DNA from: Myxocyprinus asiaticus
Taxonomy: Eukaryota; Chordata; Actinopteri; Cypriniformes; Catostomidae
Direction of reading: 5' to 3'
Assembly (NCBI RefSeq): GCF_019703515.2
Contig: NC_059372.1
Span: forward strand, 22,554,931 to 22,618,930
Length of the DNA: 64,000 bases
This document shows positions 25,366 through 39,300 of the stretch, in pieces; the stretch's first letter is position 1; every line of letters begins with the position of its first letter. The translations under genes and the position numbers were made by a program. The notes below the pieces were generated by a model. The model searched no databases, was not told the DNA's origin, and saw only the letters and a list, made by a program, of their open reading frames with translations.

Positions 25366-28300
25366 ATGGATCAACTCAAAGTCAAAGACAGGATCCTTGA
25401 AAATATCTCTCTCTCCGTCAAGAAGGTAAGAAACCTCTATACATGATTCTGTGATGTGTTCCGACTCGCTGGGGTGTATAATTTGAAGGTTTGTTTGGGG
25501 TTAATGCGGTTTACGCTTTCAAAATAGTTGGGCCTCCCTTCAGTGGCTTGCTGAAGACAAACAGCTTCACGTCTTGAGAAAAACATTGAGTGTTTCCGCT
25601 TGAATCAGTGTTTAATGAAGACCAGCTTGGGTAGCTTGCTGTCAGTACACACTATTTGAGTCTGTAGTGTGTACTCGCCGCGTAGTTATTACCTGTGTTT
25701 ATTAGTACAGTACATGAGGGATAAAGTCATTCTGGGTTTGAGTGAAGTAAACACTGTTTACAGCATGTGCATCACTGACAGTGTTTAGCTAGTGTTAGCT
25801 TGGTGACATAATGCCCCTGTAAACAAGGGCTGTTGCTACCTATTTTGTGAAGCCATCCTAAGTCATTCTGTTTCTGGATGGCTTTCTTGTTGTGCTTTTT
25901 GATCTGTCTTAGTGTATTTTTGCTGTTTGTGCTAATGTGTTTGTTCTTTATTGATCTATTAGCCCAAGTTTTGCATTCCCGTCTACATTGTACAGAATAT
26001 CAGTGGGTTGCACAACCTGCACCTTTAGGTTTAGTCATCCAGATTTTGGCCTATCAGGTGCAAAGCTTTAGTATGTTCTCATGGGTTTGTGATGAGAACC
26101 CCATAAAGTTCTGCTTTCACATGATCACATCAGAGAATCACTGAACAGTGAATTCTTTTAAATACATTTCACATCCTGATTAGGTTGTTCATCCAGAATG
26201 GAAAAAGACTGCTTGGAATGTCAAGGCTGTATGCACAATAAGAATTTAACAGACTGAACAACCTTTTTAAATTCATGTTAAACTATTGCATTCAAGTGCT
26301 AGTAATCTTCCTTAACCATGTTTAACATTTTAACCTACAGTTGCAGAGTTACTTTGCAGCCTGTGAGGATGAGACTCCAGCCATCAGGAATCACGACCGG
26401 GTTCTTCAGCGGTTGTGTGAACACCTTGATCATGCTCTGCTCTATGGGTAAGACAAACTGCAACAGAGACCTATTTTTCAAAGTTAAAATTTATGTACAA
26501 ATTTGAAATGCTTATTGATCTTCTCTTTTTTTTTTTTCTGTGTGCCTTGAAGGCTGCAGGACATCTCATCAGGTTACTGGGTCCTTGTGTTACACTTCAC
26601 ACGGCGAGAGGCCATCCGACAGATTGATGAGCTTCAGCACATAGCTACCAATCTTGGCAGAAGTAAGACCAAACCTATAATGCACTTTATTACTGTTTTA
26701 AATATATTTACTGAAAATGGGTTTGTGTAGACAATTTTGTCTAAAATAAATATTGTAAAATATTGGTTGCAAAAATATTTCTGGTCTTTGTCACATACAG
26801 TTAAATATGACTGTTACTGTTTATTGTGGTTTCACAGGTCGTGCCTGGCTCTACTTGGCACTCAGTGAAAGTTCTTTAGAAAGCTACCTCAGACTTTTTC
26901 AAGAGAATAAAGTGCTGCTACAGAAATACTATTACAAGTGAGAAATCTTTGATTCTTATACTGGGTACTACTGTGGTGACGCTACGTTTCTAGATTAGGA
27001 AATGCTTCCTTTAAAGGGATAGTTCACCCAAAAATGAAAGTTCTGTCATTATTTACTCATCCTCATGCCATCTCAGCAGAAGAAAGTCATACATATCTAA
27101 ACAAAAATGATTTTCAGAAGAATATTTCAGCTCTGTAGATCCTTATAATGCAATTGAATGGTGACCAGAACTTTCAAGCTCCAAAAATCACATAAAGGCA
27201 GCATAAAAGTAATCCTTCAGACTTCAGTGGTTAAATGTTTTCTGACGCGACGCAATCGTATTGGGTAAGAAACAGATCAATATTTAAGTCCTTTTTTTTT
27301 TTTTTTTTTTTTTACTATCACTTTTTAGAATGTGTAAGTGAAAGTATAGATTTATAGAAAAAAAGGACTTCTATTCTCACCCACACCTATCATATCGCTT
27401 CTAAAGTCATAGATTTAACAACTGAAGTCTTATGGATTACTGTAATGCTGCCTTTATGTGATTTTTTTTGAGCTTGAAAGGTCTGGTCACTATTCACTTG
27501 CATTGTATGAACCTACAGAGCTGAAATATTCTTCTAAAAATCTTCTTCTGTGTTCAGCAGAAGAAAGTCATGCACATCTGAGATGGCATGAGGGTGAGTA
27601 AATGATGAGAAATTTTCATTTTTGGGTGAACTATTCCTTTAAGCTCTCATCTGGTTATTATGCTGTTTGTGAAAGTTGTTTCCACCTTCACAGGAATGCA
27701 TTGGTTTGCAGTCACAACCATCTCACTCTGTTTCTTACGCTTGTCTCTGGGCTGGAATTTATTCGGTTTGACCTCGAGCTGGTATGACTGCTCACTGATT
27801 TGTCCTGAAATTACATTGGCTGCTCCACTATATTTCCTAGACTTGTAGTACCTTATACAGAACTTTTGATTTGACACATTTTATGACAGCTTCAAGTTTA
27901 AAAAGGAGTTTGGTGTAAATTGGAATTCTTTGGAAAAATGAACATTTCAACAGTCCAATCTTTCAGTTTTTTTTTTTTTTTTTTTAAATTGGTGACAGGA
28001 TGTGCCATACCTGGATGTTGCTCCTTACATGCCAGAATACTACAAACCTCAGAATCTGTTGGATTTTGAGGAGAGGTTGCCAAGCTCTGATAATCTGTCT
28101 CTGCACTCTTTCACATCTCTTACCTCCACTAACCTTGAGTGGGACGACAGCGCCATTGCCCCATCCAGTGAAGGTAAGCTGCTCGGATTCAATTCTCTAT
28201 GTATCTCTCTCTCTCTCTCTTCCTCTCCCTCTCTATCTATCTCTATTTCAACTTCGATGTCTTAAAGGAATAGTTCACCCAAAAAATGAAAATTCTTTCA

Positions 28301-31300
28301 ACATTTACTTGCCCTCATGCCATCTGAGATGTGTATGCCTTTCTTTCTTTTGTTGAACACAAACAAAGATTTTTGAAGAATATCTCAGCTCTGTAGGCCC
28401 ATACAATGCAAGTGAATAGTGACCAACATTTTCATGTTCCAAAATAGCACATAAAGGTCGCATAAAGGTAACACATAAGACTATGGTGGTTTAATCCATG
28501 TCTCGATTACACCTTCTAGTGCTCTGCGCACCCTCAGACTTCTGTAAATATTGTCAACTACGACTGGCTCAAAATTTAGAGACTGGAGCTGATAAGCACC
28601 GATGGCAAAATGGGGCTAAAACCATTGTTAAAGTCGGGTATTGTAATCCCGCCTTTTCTTTCTCACTTTTTGATATTATATTTTGCTTTCCCCTTTTCTT
28701 TTACAAACTGGCATATTTAACTTAGTTGATATTATTTGTTAGTCTGCACCAGAATGGCAATAATAACTGTTGAAGTTAAGATGAGGACAGTGAGTGTTAA
28801 ACATTTCAGTAGCTCTATATGGTCATACAGCACTAGGATGTGTAATCGAGCTTGAAATCATGATCTTGCCTAGAGACTGCAATGCAAGATGTCCAGTAAA
28901 AAATGAGTTACATTTTGGTCTGTTCTCACCTAAACCGATCTTTTCCGAAGACATTGATTAAATTACTTTTAGTCTTATTGATTACTTTTATGCGGCCTTT
29001 ATGTGCTTCTTGGAGCTTTTAAATTTTGGTCATCATTCAGTTGTATTATATAGACCTGCAGAGCTGAAATATTCTTCTAAAAAATCTTTGTGTTCAGCAG
29101 AAGAAAGAAAAGTCGTACACATCTAGGATGGCATGAGGGTGAGTAAAATTATGAGATACTTCAAGTTTTTGGGTGAACTGTTTCTTTAAGGATGGATTAC
29201 TCTACTTGACTTTTAAAATCTGAAGAGATTATAAAAATACTAGGTAACACACTTAAAGACTACAGTATGTACACGGCTATGGAAAAAATTGGGCATTACA
29301 CACTAAACGACTGAGGATCACACACTGCCCAACTCTCTAATTGATCTGAACACTGCAAACTCGCGTGGAAAGGTACTCCTTCCCATTCTGAAAATCTGAT
29401 GTAGACAAACATCGATATACAGGAGATGGCTGCCATTGTTGTTGCTGCTACATCAGCTTAGTGGCCCTGCATTCTCTATTTTCAATTGGCTGGTCACTGT
29501 ATGACTTCAGATTTGAGTCGTGGAGAATCATACACTACTAGATTTTCTCTATAGTCAGTTTTAAAATATCAAACATGTTTGATATACTCTAACTAGATGG
29601 AATCATGGTCTGTGGGAAAGAAATTGCAGTCTGTACCCGCACTGCATATACTAGTCAATATTCTGTAAATATTGTCAGCTCCAACTGGCTCAAAATTTAG
29701 AGACAGGAGCTGATAAGCACCGACAGCAAAATGGTGCTAAAACCACTGTTAAAGTTGGGTATTGTAATCCCGCCTTTTCTTTCTCACGTTTTGATATTAT
29801 ATTTTGCTTTCCCCTTTTCTTTTACAAACTGGCATATTTAACTTAGTTGATATTATTTGTTAGTCTGCACCAGAATGGCAATAATAACTGTTGAAGTTAA
29901 GATGAGGGCAGTGAGTGTTAAACATTTCAGTAGATCTGTATGGTCATACATAAATGCTTTCATTTCATACAGTGACACCATTATGTCACAATGTCTCTTT
30001 CGGTTGTCAGCTTTTACTTTGTTCCTCATGTGCCAAGTTTCACATTTAATATTTATCTCTTCCTGTTTTTTTTCTTTTTACCTCTCATTCTCTTCATCAT
30101 TCTTTTCTTTCTAATGACAAGTCTTATTTCTCCCTTTTTAGATTATGATTTTGGTGACATCTTCCCTGTGTTGCAGTCATTGCCAAGTGCAGACTGGGAA
30201 GGTGGGACATGGTTATTTCCCCCCTCCCCAATCTTAACATTTCCACTCCACCTCCTCTATCCTTCCAAACCCACTAACCAGCATCACACATGTCCATTCA
30301 TCTGGGTGGTTTGTTTCATGCACAGAACTTATTATATGCTCCTCTGCTTGTGATGTGGAGTTCATAGATGTTGGTTTTGCACAGATTACTCTCTTTCATC
30401 CTAAATGTATTGATGACTATTAGACTAAACAGAGCCCAGACCTCTGCTGCTGCAGGGTTTCAATGGGATGATACTAAAACCTACAATAGTGCCTGATGCA
30501 GCTGAAACTCACTGTTTGTTGTCAGCTTACATTTCCTGCCATTGCACCTGTGTCCATGTGGCAGCTGGTCTGCATGTTGGCTGCCTGGTTTTAACCAGCA
30601 ATAGCAAAATATTGCTCTTACTTAATAATTTTGCAATGCTAACTATGATGATGAACTATCAGTGTTTTAAATATTCCCCAAATACAGCTGGTTTAAATGA
30701 TTTATTTGTGCATGTGATATTTTTTTTTTTTTTGTTGAATGGCTGCCAGAGTTGATTTGAGATGAATTAAATGTGTAATAAATTAAATGTTTTTCTTAAA
30801 GGGTTAGTTCACCCCAAAAAAAAAAAAAAAAAAATTCTCATTTCTTTTTTCTGCTGAACACAAATATTTTTAGAAGAATATCTTAGCTCTGTAGGTCCAT
30901 AAAATGCAAGTGAATGTCACCAGAACTCCAAAAAGATGAAATCAGCATAAAAGTAATCCATAAGACTCTAGTGATTAAATCAATGTCTTCTGAAGTGATC
31001 CAGTTGGATTTGGGTATCTTGGCAGCAGTCTCCTTTTTGATCATGATTTAAAGGTCAAATACACTTCCTGCGACACCATCTAGCGATCTGCGCATGTGTC
31101 AAGCACTAGGAAGTGTAATCGAGCTTGAAATCATGATCATTCCTGGAGACTGCAATGACAAGGTGTACAGTGAAAAAGTAGGTATATAATTTGGTCGGTT
31201 CTCACTCAAACCAACTGGATCACTTCTGAAGACATTTATTGAACCACTGGAGTCTTATGGATTACTTTTATGCTGACTTAATGTGCTTTTTGGAGCTTTT

Positions 31301-33332
31301 GGAGTTCTGGTCACCATTCACTTACATTGTATGGACCTACAGAGCTTAGATATTCTTCTAAAAATCTTTGTGAAAAATTTCTGCAGAAGTAAGTAAGTCA
31401 CACATCTGGGATGGCACGACGGTGAGTAAATTGAGAGAATTTAAATTTGAGCGAACAATCTTTATGATGAACCAAATGCATTAAAATTGAAAGCAACTAC
31501 ATTTTGAAAGGAACATTTATTGGCTTATTTATATATTTATAGGTTTATTTTTATTGATAGTCCTAGTTTTTAGATTAAAGGGATTGTTCACCCCAAAATA
31601 AAAATACTCTCATCATTTACTCACCCTCATGCCATCCCAGATGTATGACTTTCTTCTGCTAAACACAAAGATTTTTAGAAGAATATTTCAGCTCTGTAGG
31701 TCCATAATGGTGACCAGACCATTTAAGCTCCAGAAATCAAAGTCCACATAAAAGGAATTTGTAAGATTTCAGTGGTTAAATCCATATCTTCAGAAGTGAT
31801 ATGATTGGTTTGGTTGAGGAACAGATAAATATTTGTTTTTTCTTTTCTTTTTTTTTTTTTTTTTTTTAACCAGAAATCTCCACTTTTTCACTTTCAGAAT
31901 GTGAAAGTGGAGATTAAGGACTTAAATATTGATCTGTTTCTCACACACACCCAGCATATCGCTTCTAAAGATATGGATAAAACCACTGAAGTCTTATGGA
32001 TTACTTTTATGCTGCATTTGTGATTGTTGGAGCTTCCAAGTTCTGTCCACCATTCACTTGCATGTATGGACCTACAGAGTGGAGATATTCTTCTAAAAGT
32101 CTTTGTGTTTAGCAGAAGAAAGTCATACACATCTGAAATTGAATGAGGATGAGTAAAAATCATTTTGGGTGAACTATCCCTTTAATAAATGAGAAGGAAG
32201 AAGCTGTTGAACCAGTGTTTCAAAGCAACTTATGATTGTTGTATGTCTGTTAAGATTCCATAACAGTTTATCCCTCCTGTGGTCTTAGACCTGCTATCAC
32301 TTGGACAGTAAAGCTGTTGTTGTACACTTAATGTTTTGAGCTCCCAATTCTGCCTGTCGTACATTTGTTTTTTTTTTTTGTTTTTTTAGATGGTTTTCTT
32401 TCTCTCTCCCTCTTTCTGACAGAAGGAGACTTGACTGATCCAGTCAGTGGGCCTCGTTCCTCAGGTTCAGACCCTCAGACTGTTGTCAGTGACTGTGTGG
32501 TGATAAGGACCATCAGGACCACTTCTCTTTCACGAAGCCCTCCACTTCGACACAATCCCTTCAATGAGGACTCGGACACTAACACTTCAACTGACGTCAC
32601 TCCAGTCCACATGGCTAGCCGTCATTTTTTTGCAACAGAAGAAGACCCTGAGAATGCCAGCACTGAGCTGGAGGTCATTAGGTGTGTCTTAAACATTAGA
32701 GCTAACTGTGTAGGATTTAGAAATGGTAAATTACACACTTTTGGTTTAAATGAGAAGTGTGCCATTTCTGTGTCACTAGTATCACCAAATGGAATTGAAA
32801 CATAATGACTGTTTCAAACAGGTCTGCTGAACACTCCCATGTCTGCCATTGGTCAAATAAACTAGTAGTCCCAATCCAAACTCGCACCATTGGTTCAATG
32901 TCAGTTTTGCCATATTGGGCTGGTCAGGATATTTAAACAAAGCAAAGTTATGATAGTGCCACTGAGCAATGCCTCTAGAATCACAGTGTTTACAATGTGG
33001 GAAATCATCTTATGAACGGCTTACTTATAACTGTGTGCTCATTAGTCGATTGTAAGACAACCACTAGTCAATCTCGTAAACAGGTCAAAAGTGAAAAAAT
33101 GTAGAAAGAGAAACCACACAAATAATGAGAATCTCCTTGTTTCGGCTCCCCCGCGCACACATTTCCGAAACGTAGTATAGCAGGGGAAGACTAATTCATT
33201 TTACTGAGGAAAGCTCTGATTGGATAGGGTTAGGTTTAAGAGTAGGGTTAGGGTTGGGTTATAGTTTCTCCAACCAACCAGGAAATTTGGAAATTTGCCC
33301 CACGTATTGTCTGACGGACAGATGGCTTCTTT

Positions 33333-33380
<48 letters not shown>

Positions 33381-36300
33381 TGTGAGAGCGCTCACGGTAA
33401 TGCTGATAAGTGCCTGTGTGATGATCAAATACACTTCAAAATGCCTGACTTGGCGAGGTATTAATAGGCACAATCAGTTATGTCTACAGTACCGGTAAAC
33501 ATCAGGACAAAAAAGCGGATTTGTATCAAAATATCGGATTTGTGCATTAGGACTTGCAGTGTAAATGCAGCCTGATAGACCTGTCTATGCCGTTAATATT
33601 AATCAAACAACATTAACTTTCTGGTTTTCTGAATTTATTTCTTTGTTTCTTGTTTTATTACTGACATCTTGTCTTGAATAATTACTTGAAAACAATGTTT
33701 TCAAATTAGTTGGTATTAGTTTTGGTATTGATAATTCTCAAATTTCACTGCTAGGTTCCGACTACTGAACTTTTGGTATTGTGACTGCACTGCCTGCATG
33801 GTAGATATTACTGTAATGGTATTATGAGAAAGCAGATCTCATGCCAAAGAAGTGTAAGCACCCCTGTACTAAAGAGTGTAAACAATGTAGCTCTGTAACA
33901 CTTTCAAAACATTGCTCTGTTTGTTTAAGCAGTCTAACAGGTCAACTTCTGACTCAACCAGTGTCATTAGTTTTGGGCAGGAGTACCTCCTTATCCAAAC
34001 AATGGCATACAGGGGACATGGTGGAAGGGATGTTTGGTGAAATCTGTTTGGAAATGATCAGTTTCACAATTGTTTCCAGTGCCACAGTGGCGAAAATATT
34101 ACAAATGTCACCTTTAAATTCAGCTTATGTTTGTTTTATCTGGGCTGCATTTCCCAAAAGCATCGCAAGCTTAAGTTGATGGTAGAGACCATTGGCGCCT
34201 ATGGTTTCTACAATCTGCTTTCACAATAACACGTCAAAGTTCGAACTCTGGTGCACACCCGCGAACCGCACCTGGGTCCATTTGAAAAGGTGGTCTGGGG
34301 TACGGTTCATGTGAACTCCAGTACGGTTCGCTGTTGATATGAACACAATCATACCAAATCACGGAAGTGAACCGCTTGTGATGACATATAATTTGCGTCT
34401 TTGCAGGCGCGTGATCGCAATTATTGTGGTATAATGCATTTCTCCTACCTGCTTATGTCCAAATACACCGCCTTCAGAGAGCAGCTCCCATTCTTCACAT
34501 CTCTTGCAATGTATCCACAGGCTTGCAGGAGACAAACGCTAATATTCATCACATCATTGCACATTCAATGCATCTGCGGGAGACAAACTCGATTGTTTTT
34601 CTGTGCATAGCAAGTTTTCATGGTAAATCCAAAGAGACAAACTTTAATACTTAATACAGTGACATCTTCTCGAGTTGTTACCTAGTTACAGTGGTAAACA
34701 GCTGCTGCTTGTACTCATGTTGATGATGTAATTAGACTGCAGTTCAGACCCAAATAATATGGTTTGAACAAAGACCAATGGGGGCAGCGGGAGGGGGGGG
34801 GGAAAAACCTCGGGTTCGTTCCAAGCAATCGAACCAAGTGTGAAAGTACCCTTAGGCTTACGATACTTTTGGGAAATGCAGCCCTGGTTATTTGGATATT
34901 TATCTTATGCTGAAATCAGTTTGACATAAGGTAGATAGGATTGAATGAAGATTTCTTGGTGTTACACTTCTTTTGCTACACCAGGATGGCAAGGCGCAGA
35001 AGACCTGGTAAAAAACGACGTGGGAGGGGATCGACAGACTCTGTAAGCAGTGAGCAGAATCTCATCTCTCTTGACAGGCCTGACACTGAGGAATGCCTAC
35101 AGATTGTAGTTGAGAGGGACATTGTTGTGGATAACATTAATGTGGACAGCTGGGTTCCTCTGGAGGAGCCAGCCTGTCCTGGGACAAACTCTCTAAAGAA
35201 TGGGAGAGAGGAAGGAGAGGATGAAGACCCTGAGGCTGGGCTGAGGCTCCCTGAGATGACAGACACCTCTATGGACAGTGTGGGCCAACCCCTCCGTGAT
35301 GTCATGGACAGATTGAACGGCTCTCTGGATGGAGAGAGCTGGGAGCGACGTGAAGGTGAAGAGGTGGAGGGAGTTGGAGTGGGCGGAGCTTGCACTAATC
35401 ATGACGGTACCAGCTCTGCCATGGGACCCCTCCACCAGCGGCCCTTTCGAGAGGACTCGGGCGGTGAACCCCCAGACCCAGACTCTCAGCCAAGCCCCAG
35501 CTTCCTGCAGGCCCCCCTGCCACCTGCAGACTTCTACTGCTTTACATCCCAGAGTCCAGACCCTGCTGTCTCGTGTGGTGGCCACCATGACTCTGCAGGG
35601 AATGGCGAGCCGAAGGATGTTCCTGCTGGCCATGAAGATGAGAGAGAAACAGAGACACCAGCCGCAGGACAGGATTCCTCCATCCCCATAGAGTCGACGA
35701 CTGTGGAGGATCAGAGTAAAACAGAAAAGGAGCAGGAGGAAGATAAAGACAGTGCGATACAGAGCTCCCATGCTGCAGAGTTTAAGTGAGACAATAAATT
35801 GTGATTATCTTTCAGTGAATGACATCACAGCCTCAGAATAGCTGTAATAATAACCCAGTGTCATTAAAATGAATCTATTTTAGAGTATGTTGCATAGTAA
35901 GTTATTTTTATTTATTTTTTTGTTTGTTCAGGGTGGATAATAATCACCTACTGCTGCTCATGATTCACGTTTTCAGGGAGAATGAAGAACAACTCATTAA
36001 GGTGACTAAAAACTCTTTTGATTTAACATCTGTGGAGACTTTTGTGTTTCTACAGTGTTGGTCACAATTTACGTTAGTTTCTAAATTATATCATCATTTA
36101 CTCTCATGCCATCCCAGATATGTATGACTTTCTTTCTACTGCAGAACAGCAACCGAAGATTTTAAGAAGAATAACTAGAAACATTCTGCTCGAAATGTTA
36201 TATTTGTAGTGAATTTCAAATTCAAGTATATTTGCAAATAGTGCAAATGTTTTGCAAATTTGTGCTTTCTTAGTGATTGGTCTCAATTTGTACACCATAT

Positions 36301-39300
36301 TTTAGATGTTGAGGATGAGTACAGGCCACATGGAAGGAGATTTGCAGCCCCTTTATCTGCTTTTGACAGACTGCTACATTTACCTTTTGCGAAAAGGTAA
36401 GCAAACCTTCCTGAAATACAGTAGAAGAGCAAGAGATTGTGAAAGACACCTTCAAAAGCACTTATTTATTTGTATCTGTTTTTGCTGATGTGTACCATTG
36501 ATTTCAGGGGCAGCAGAGAAGCCTTACTGTGTTGAGGAGGCCGTGTCTTACAATGAGCTGGACTACATATCTGTGAGTAGATGAACAAACACCTCAATAA
36601 ATACATGACACCTAAATAGAACATTAATGAATGACAACATAGAAAACATTCCATCTAGCAACAGAACGAACATAGTAAATGTTTTAAGTCACATGACTGC
36701 ACCAATTGGCTATTCTAACTTAGTGGTATGAAAAGGGAGAGACTGCAGAGTGATACAGGAGGCATGAAAGTAGCACCATTATGTTGCTGTGAACAACGGT
36801 CAAATATATAAATGATCAATCATTAAACAAAAATATATGAATGTTGCAATTGATCAATAAGAATCAGAGATTCAAGAGAGCTGTGTGATACTCTTATTTT
36901 ATAGACTGCATAGACTATATTTGAGTCCTTTTTTTGTGCCTTAGGTTGGACTCCACCAGCAGACTGTCACTCTAGTGTGCACTAACAGAAGACGGCAGTT
37001 CCTTCTGGACACAGCAGATTCGTCCCTGACTGAGTGAGTTCTGGGTTATTTTGAGCCAGGAGGTTACACTGAAGTGCATCCTCTTGAGATGTATTATTAT
37101 GTATGTCTCTGAAAAGAGCACCTCTTCATGTTCGTTCTTCACTGTACAGCTGGTTTCTGACTGTGCTGAAGACAGCCCTGGAAAACGGCTGCAGGGAGCC
37201 TCCCTACCCCTCCGTTCTCACTGACGCCACTATGGAGAAACTTGCTCTCACTAAGTTTGTGTGCCAAGAGACACACTGTGAGGTAAATGGAGAAGAATAA
37301 TTCATGAGAGTCTGGCAGACAGTACCTCACTTTGATCATCTCAGTTTGCATTTACAATTAAAGCATTTAACATGCTTATTCAATTTAGAGATGTAGTGGG
37401 GTTTAAATGTCCACATGAGAATATGCTTCATAATATTTCTTATATTGGGTATATCCCTCTTTTGCTGCAATGATGTCATGCATTCCACAAGTTTGTGAAA
37501 AACGTGAGGATTCATGTTATCCCAGCATGATTTGAGAATGTTCCAAAGACCATCTTCTGTGCTTCATTGGAAGCAAGGAAATCTGACCTTTTGAACAAAA
37601 GAGATAACATGGTAATTACATTGATTGAAACATTCAATCCGATTGCAGTACTGTTTAAATGTACCCTAAACTTTGTAATCCAATACAAATGTTTACATAT
37701 GCATTACATGTGTACCGAACAAAACGTTTGCGCATGCAAAGAGCGTCAGTCTTCGCGTTCTAAAGAAGCTGAGAAAGCCACCATGAGCGTGTCACCAAAG
37801 TCGGTAATTGCCGTTTTTGCTTTGCTGATATATCTAACAATATGCCACAAAAGCTTTCTTCTTATGTTACTCATTTTACTTCGCAAATGAAGAGAATTCG
37901 AAACGATGTCCCAACATCCTGTCTGGCTTAACCATATTAAGCCAAGCTTACACTACACAACTTGCAGTTGGCGCCCTGCGACTCGCAGTCCTGTTTTTCA
38001 TCGTGATAGTGCAAACTTTTCAGGACTGAAGTGGATCAACTACACAACCGTTTGTCCCTGACTGAGGCCATGTGTACACTGGAACTAAGATGCGTATTGG
38101 GTGATCCGATCACAAAAGTACAAGTGAGACATCATCACCATAACACCTAGTCATCTCTTTTTGACCACTTGTGTTTGGATTTCAAGGAGAAAGTCTCTGA
38201 TTTCATGAGGACATACGTCAGTAATTACATCTGTGTTTACTGAATGATAATGCGCAAAAAAATAAAAGACGAGAAAGAAGGAGCTAAAAACCGGCTCACA
38301 GTTTCTCTTAATTATTCGCAAACATGATGTTTGAATTCTGAGTTATTTTAGTGCAGTACCTGTAATTGAGCTTCTAATGTGTGTGCTTCTCATATCTGTG
38401 ACCCTATTGTGCACATTCATGCATTCGCTTTTCACATCGTACGCTTATTTCCCTTTAAATCTGTAAGTAACAACAAACATGAAAGAAAAGCTCTCGCTGG
38501 ATTTCATGCTTAGTGGCACTAATAATAATAATAAAAACGGCAAGTAGAGAGATGTGGGTGAGGTTTTATTTTATTATTATTTTTGTCTCTTGCTACCCAA
38601 TACCTTGCTCTCCTTTTTCAACAAACATTAAAGAACGGCTCACGCCCGTGCGTATTTGTGCAAATTTGCAAAGGAAAAAAATGATAAAATCAGCTGAAAA
38701 TAATTAAGACAGTGGGTAGGGAGATGTGAATGATGTCTTATTTTATTTTCTGATGATGTTTGTCTTCTGCTACCCAAACCTTGCTCTCCTCTTTCAACAA
38801 ATATGAAAGAACGGCTTGCTAACATTTTGCTATTTGCAAAAGGAAACATAAGAAAAACAGCTGAAAATAATAGACAGTGGGTAGGGAGATGTGGGTGAGG
38901 TTTTATTTTTTTTTTTTATTATTTTTTGTCTTCTTCATAATACCTTGCCCTCCTTTTGTGCTCTCTCTACATTTAATTGGCTGTGGCTCATTGTCCATCT
39001 TTCACTCATCAGGACAGTGCGCACACTTGAAGACAAGATGTCTAAATATCAAGTAGTTTTGAAAACTGTCATAGCTTTTGCGACTAATCTCAGCCTGTCG
39101 CAGGAGTGCACACACAAGACCAATCGTTGTGAGATCCGAGGCTTCTCGTCACAGACCAAAACTCAAAATGTCAAAGGAGACAAGCTTGAGTCATGTAGTA
39201 TACACTAGGCTTTAGCCTCATGCCCATTCCTCCTCCATTAACCAGACATCACTGGTGAGAGTATGAAGTAAAGTTTGGTGGAAAAGTGTTGTCAGATGTG

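Noticed and set aside
33224..33262. Interstitial telomere repeat (TAGGGTTAGGGTTGGG)
   Set aside because: Only two or three imperfect TTAGGG-like units; too short to be a telomeric relic rather than chance. The same applies near 8080-8120.
34976..35771. Antisense and alternative frames in plekhm2 exon 9
   Set aside because: Exon 9 is a long GC-rich coding exon, and the overlapping frames arise from its composition.
37567..39208. Open frames in plekhm2 intron 14 as extra exons
   Set aside because: Exons 14 and 15 join in phase and match the human protein without any insert, and the intron is filled by nested repeats.
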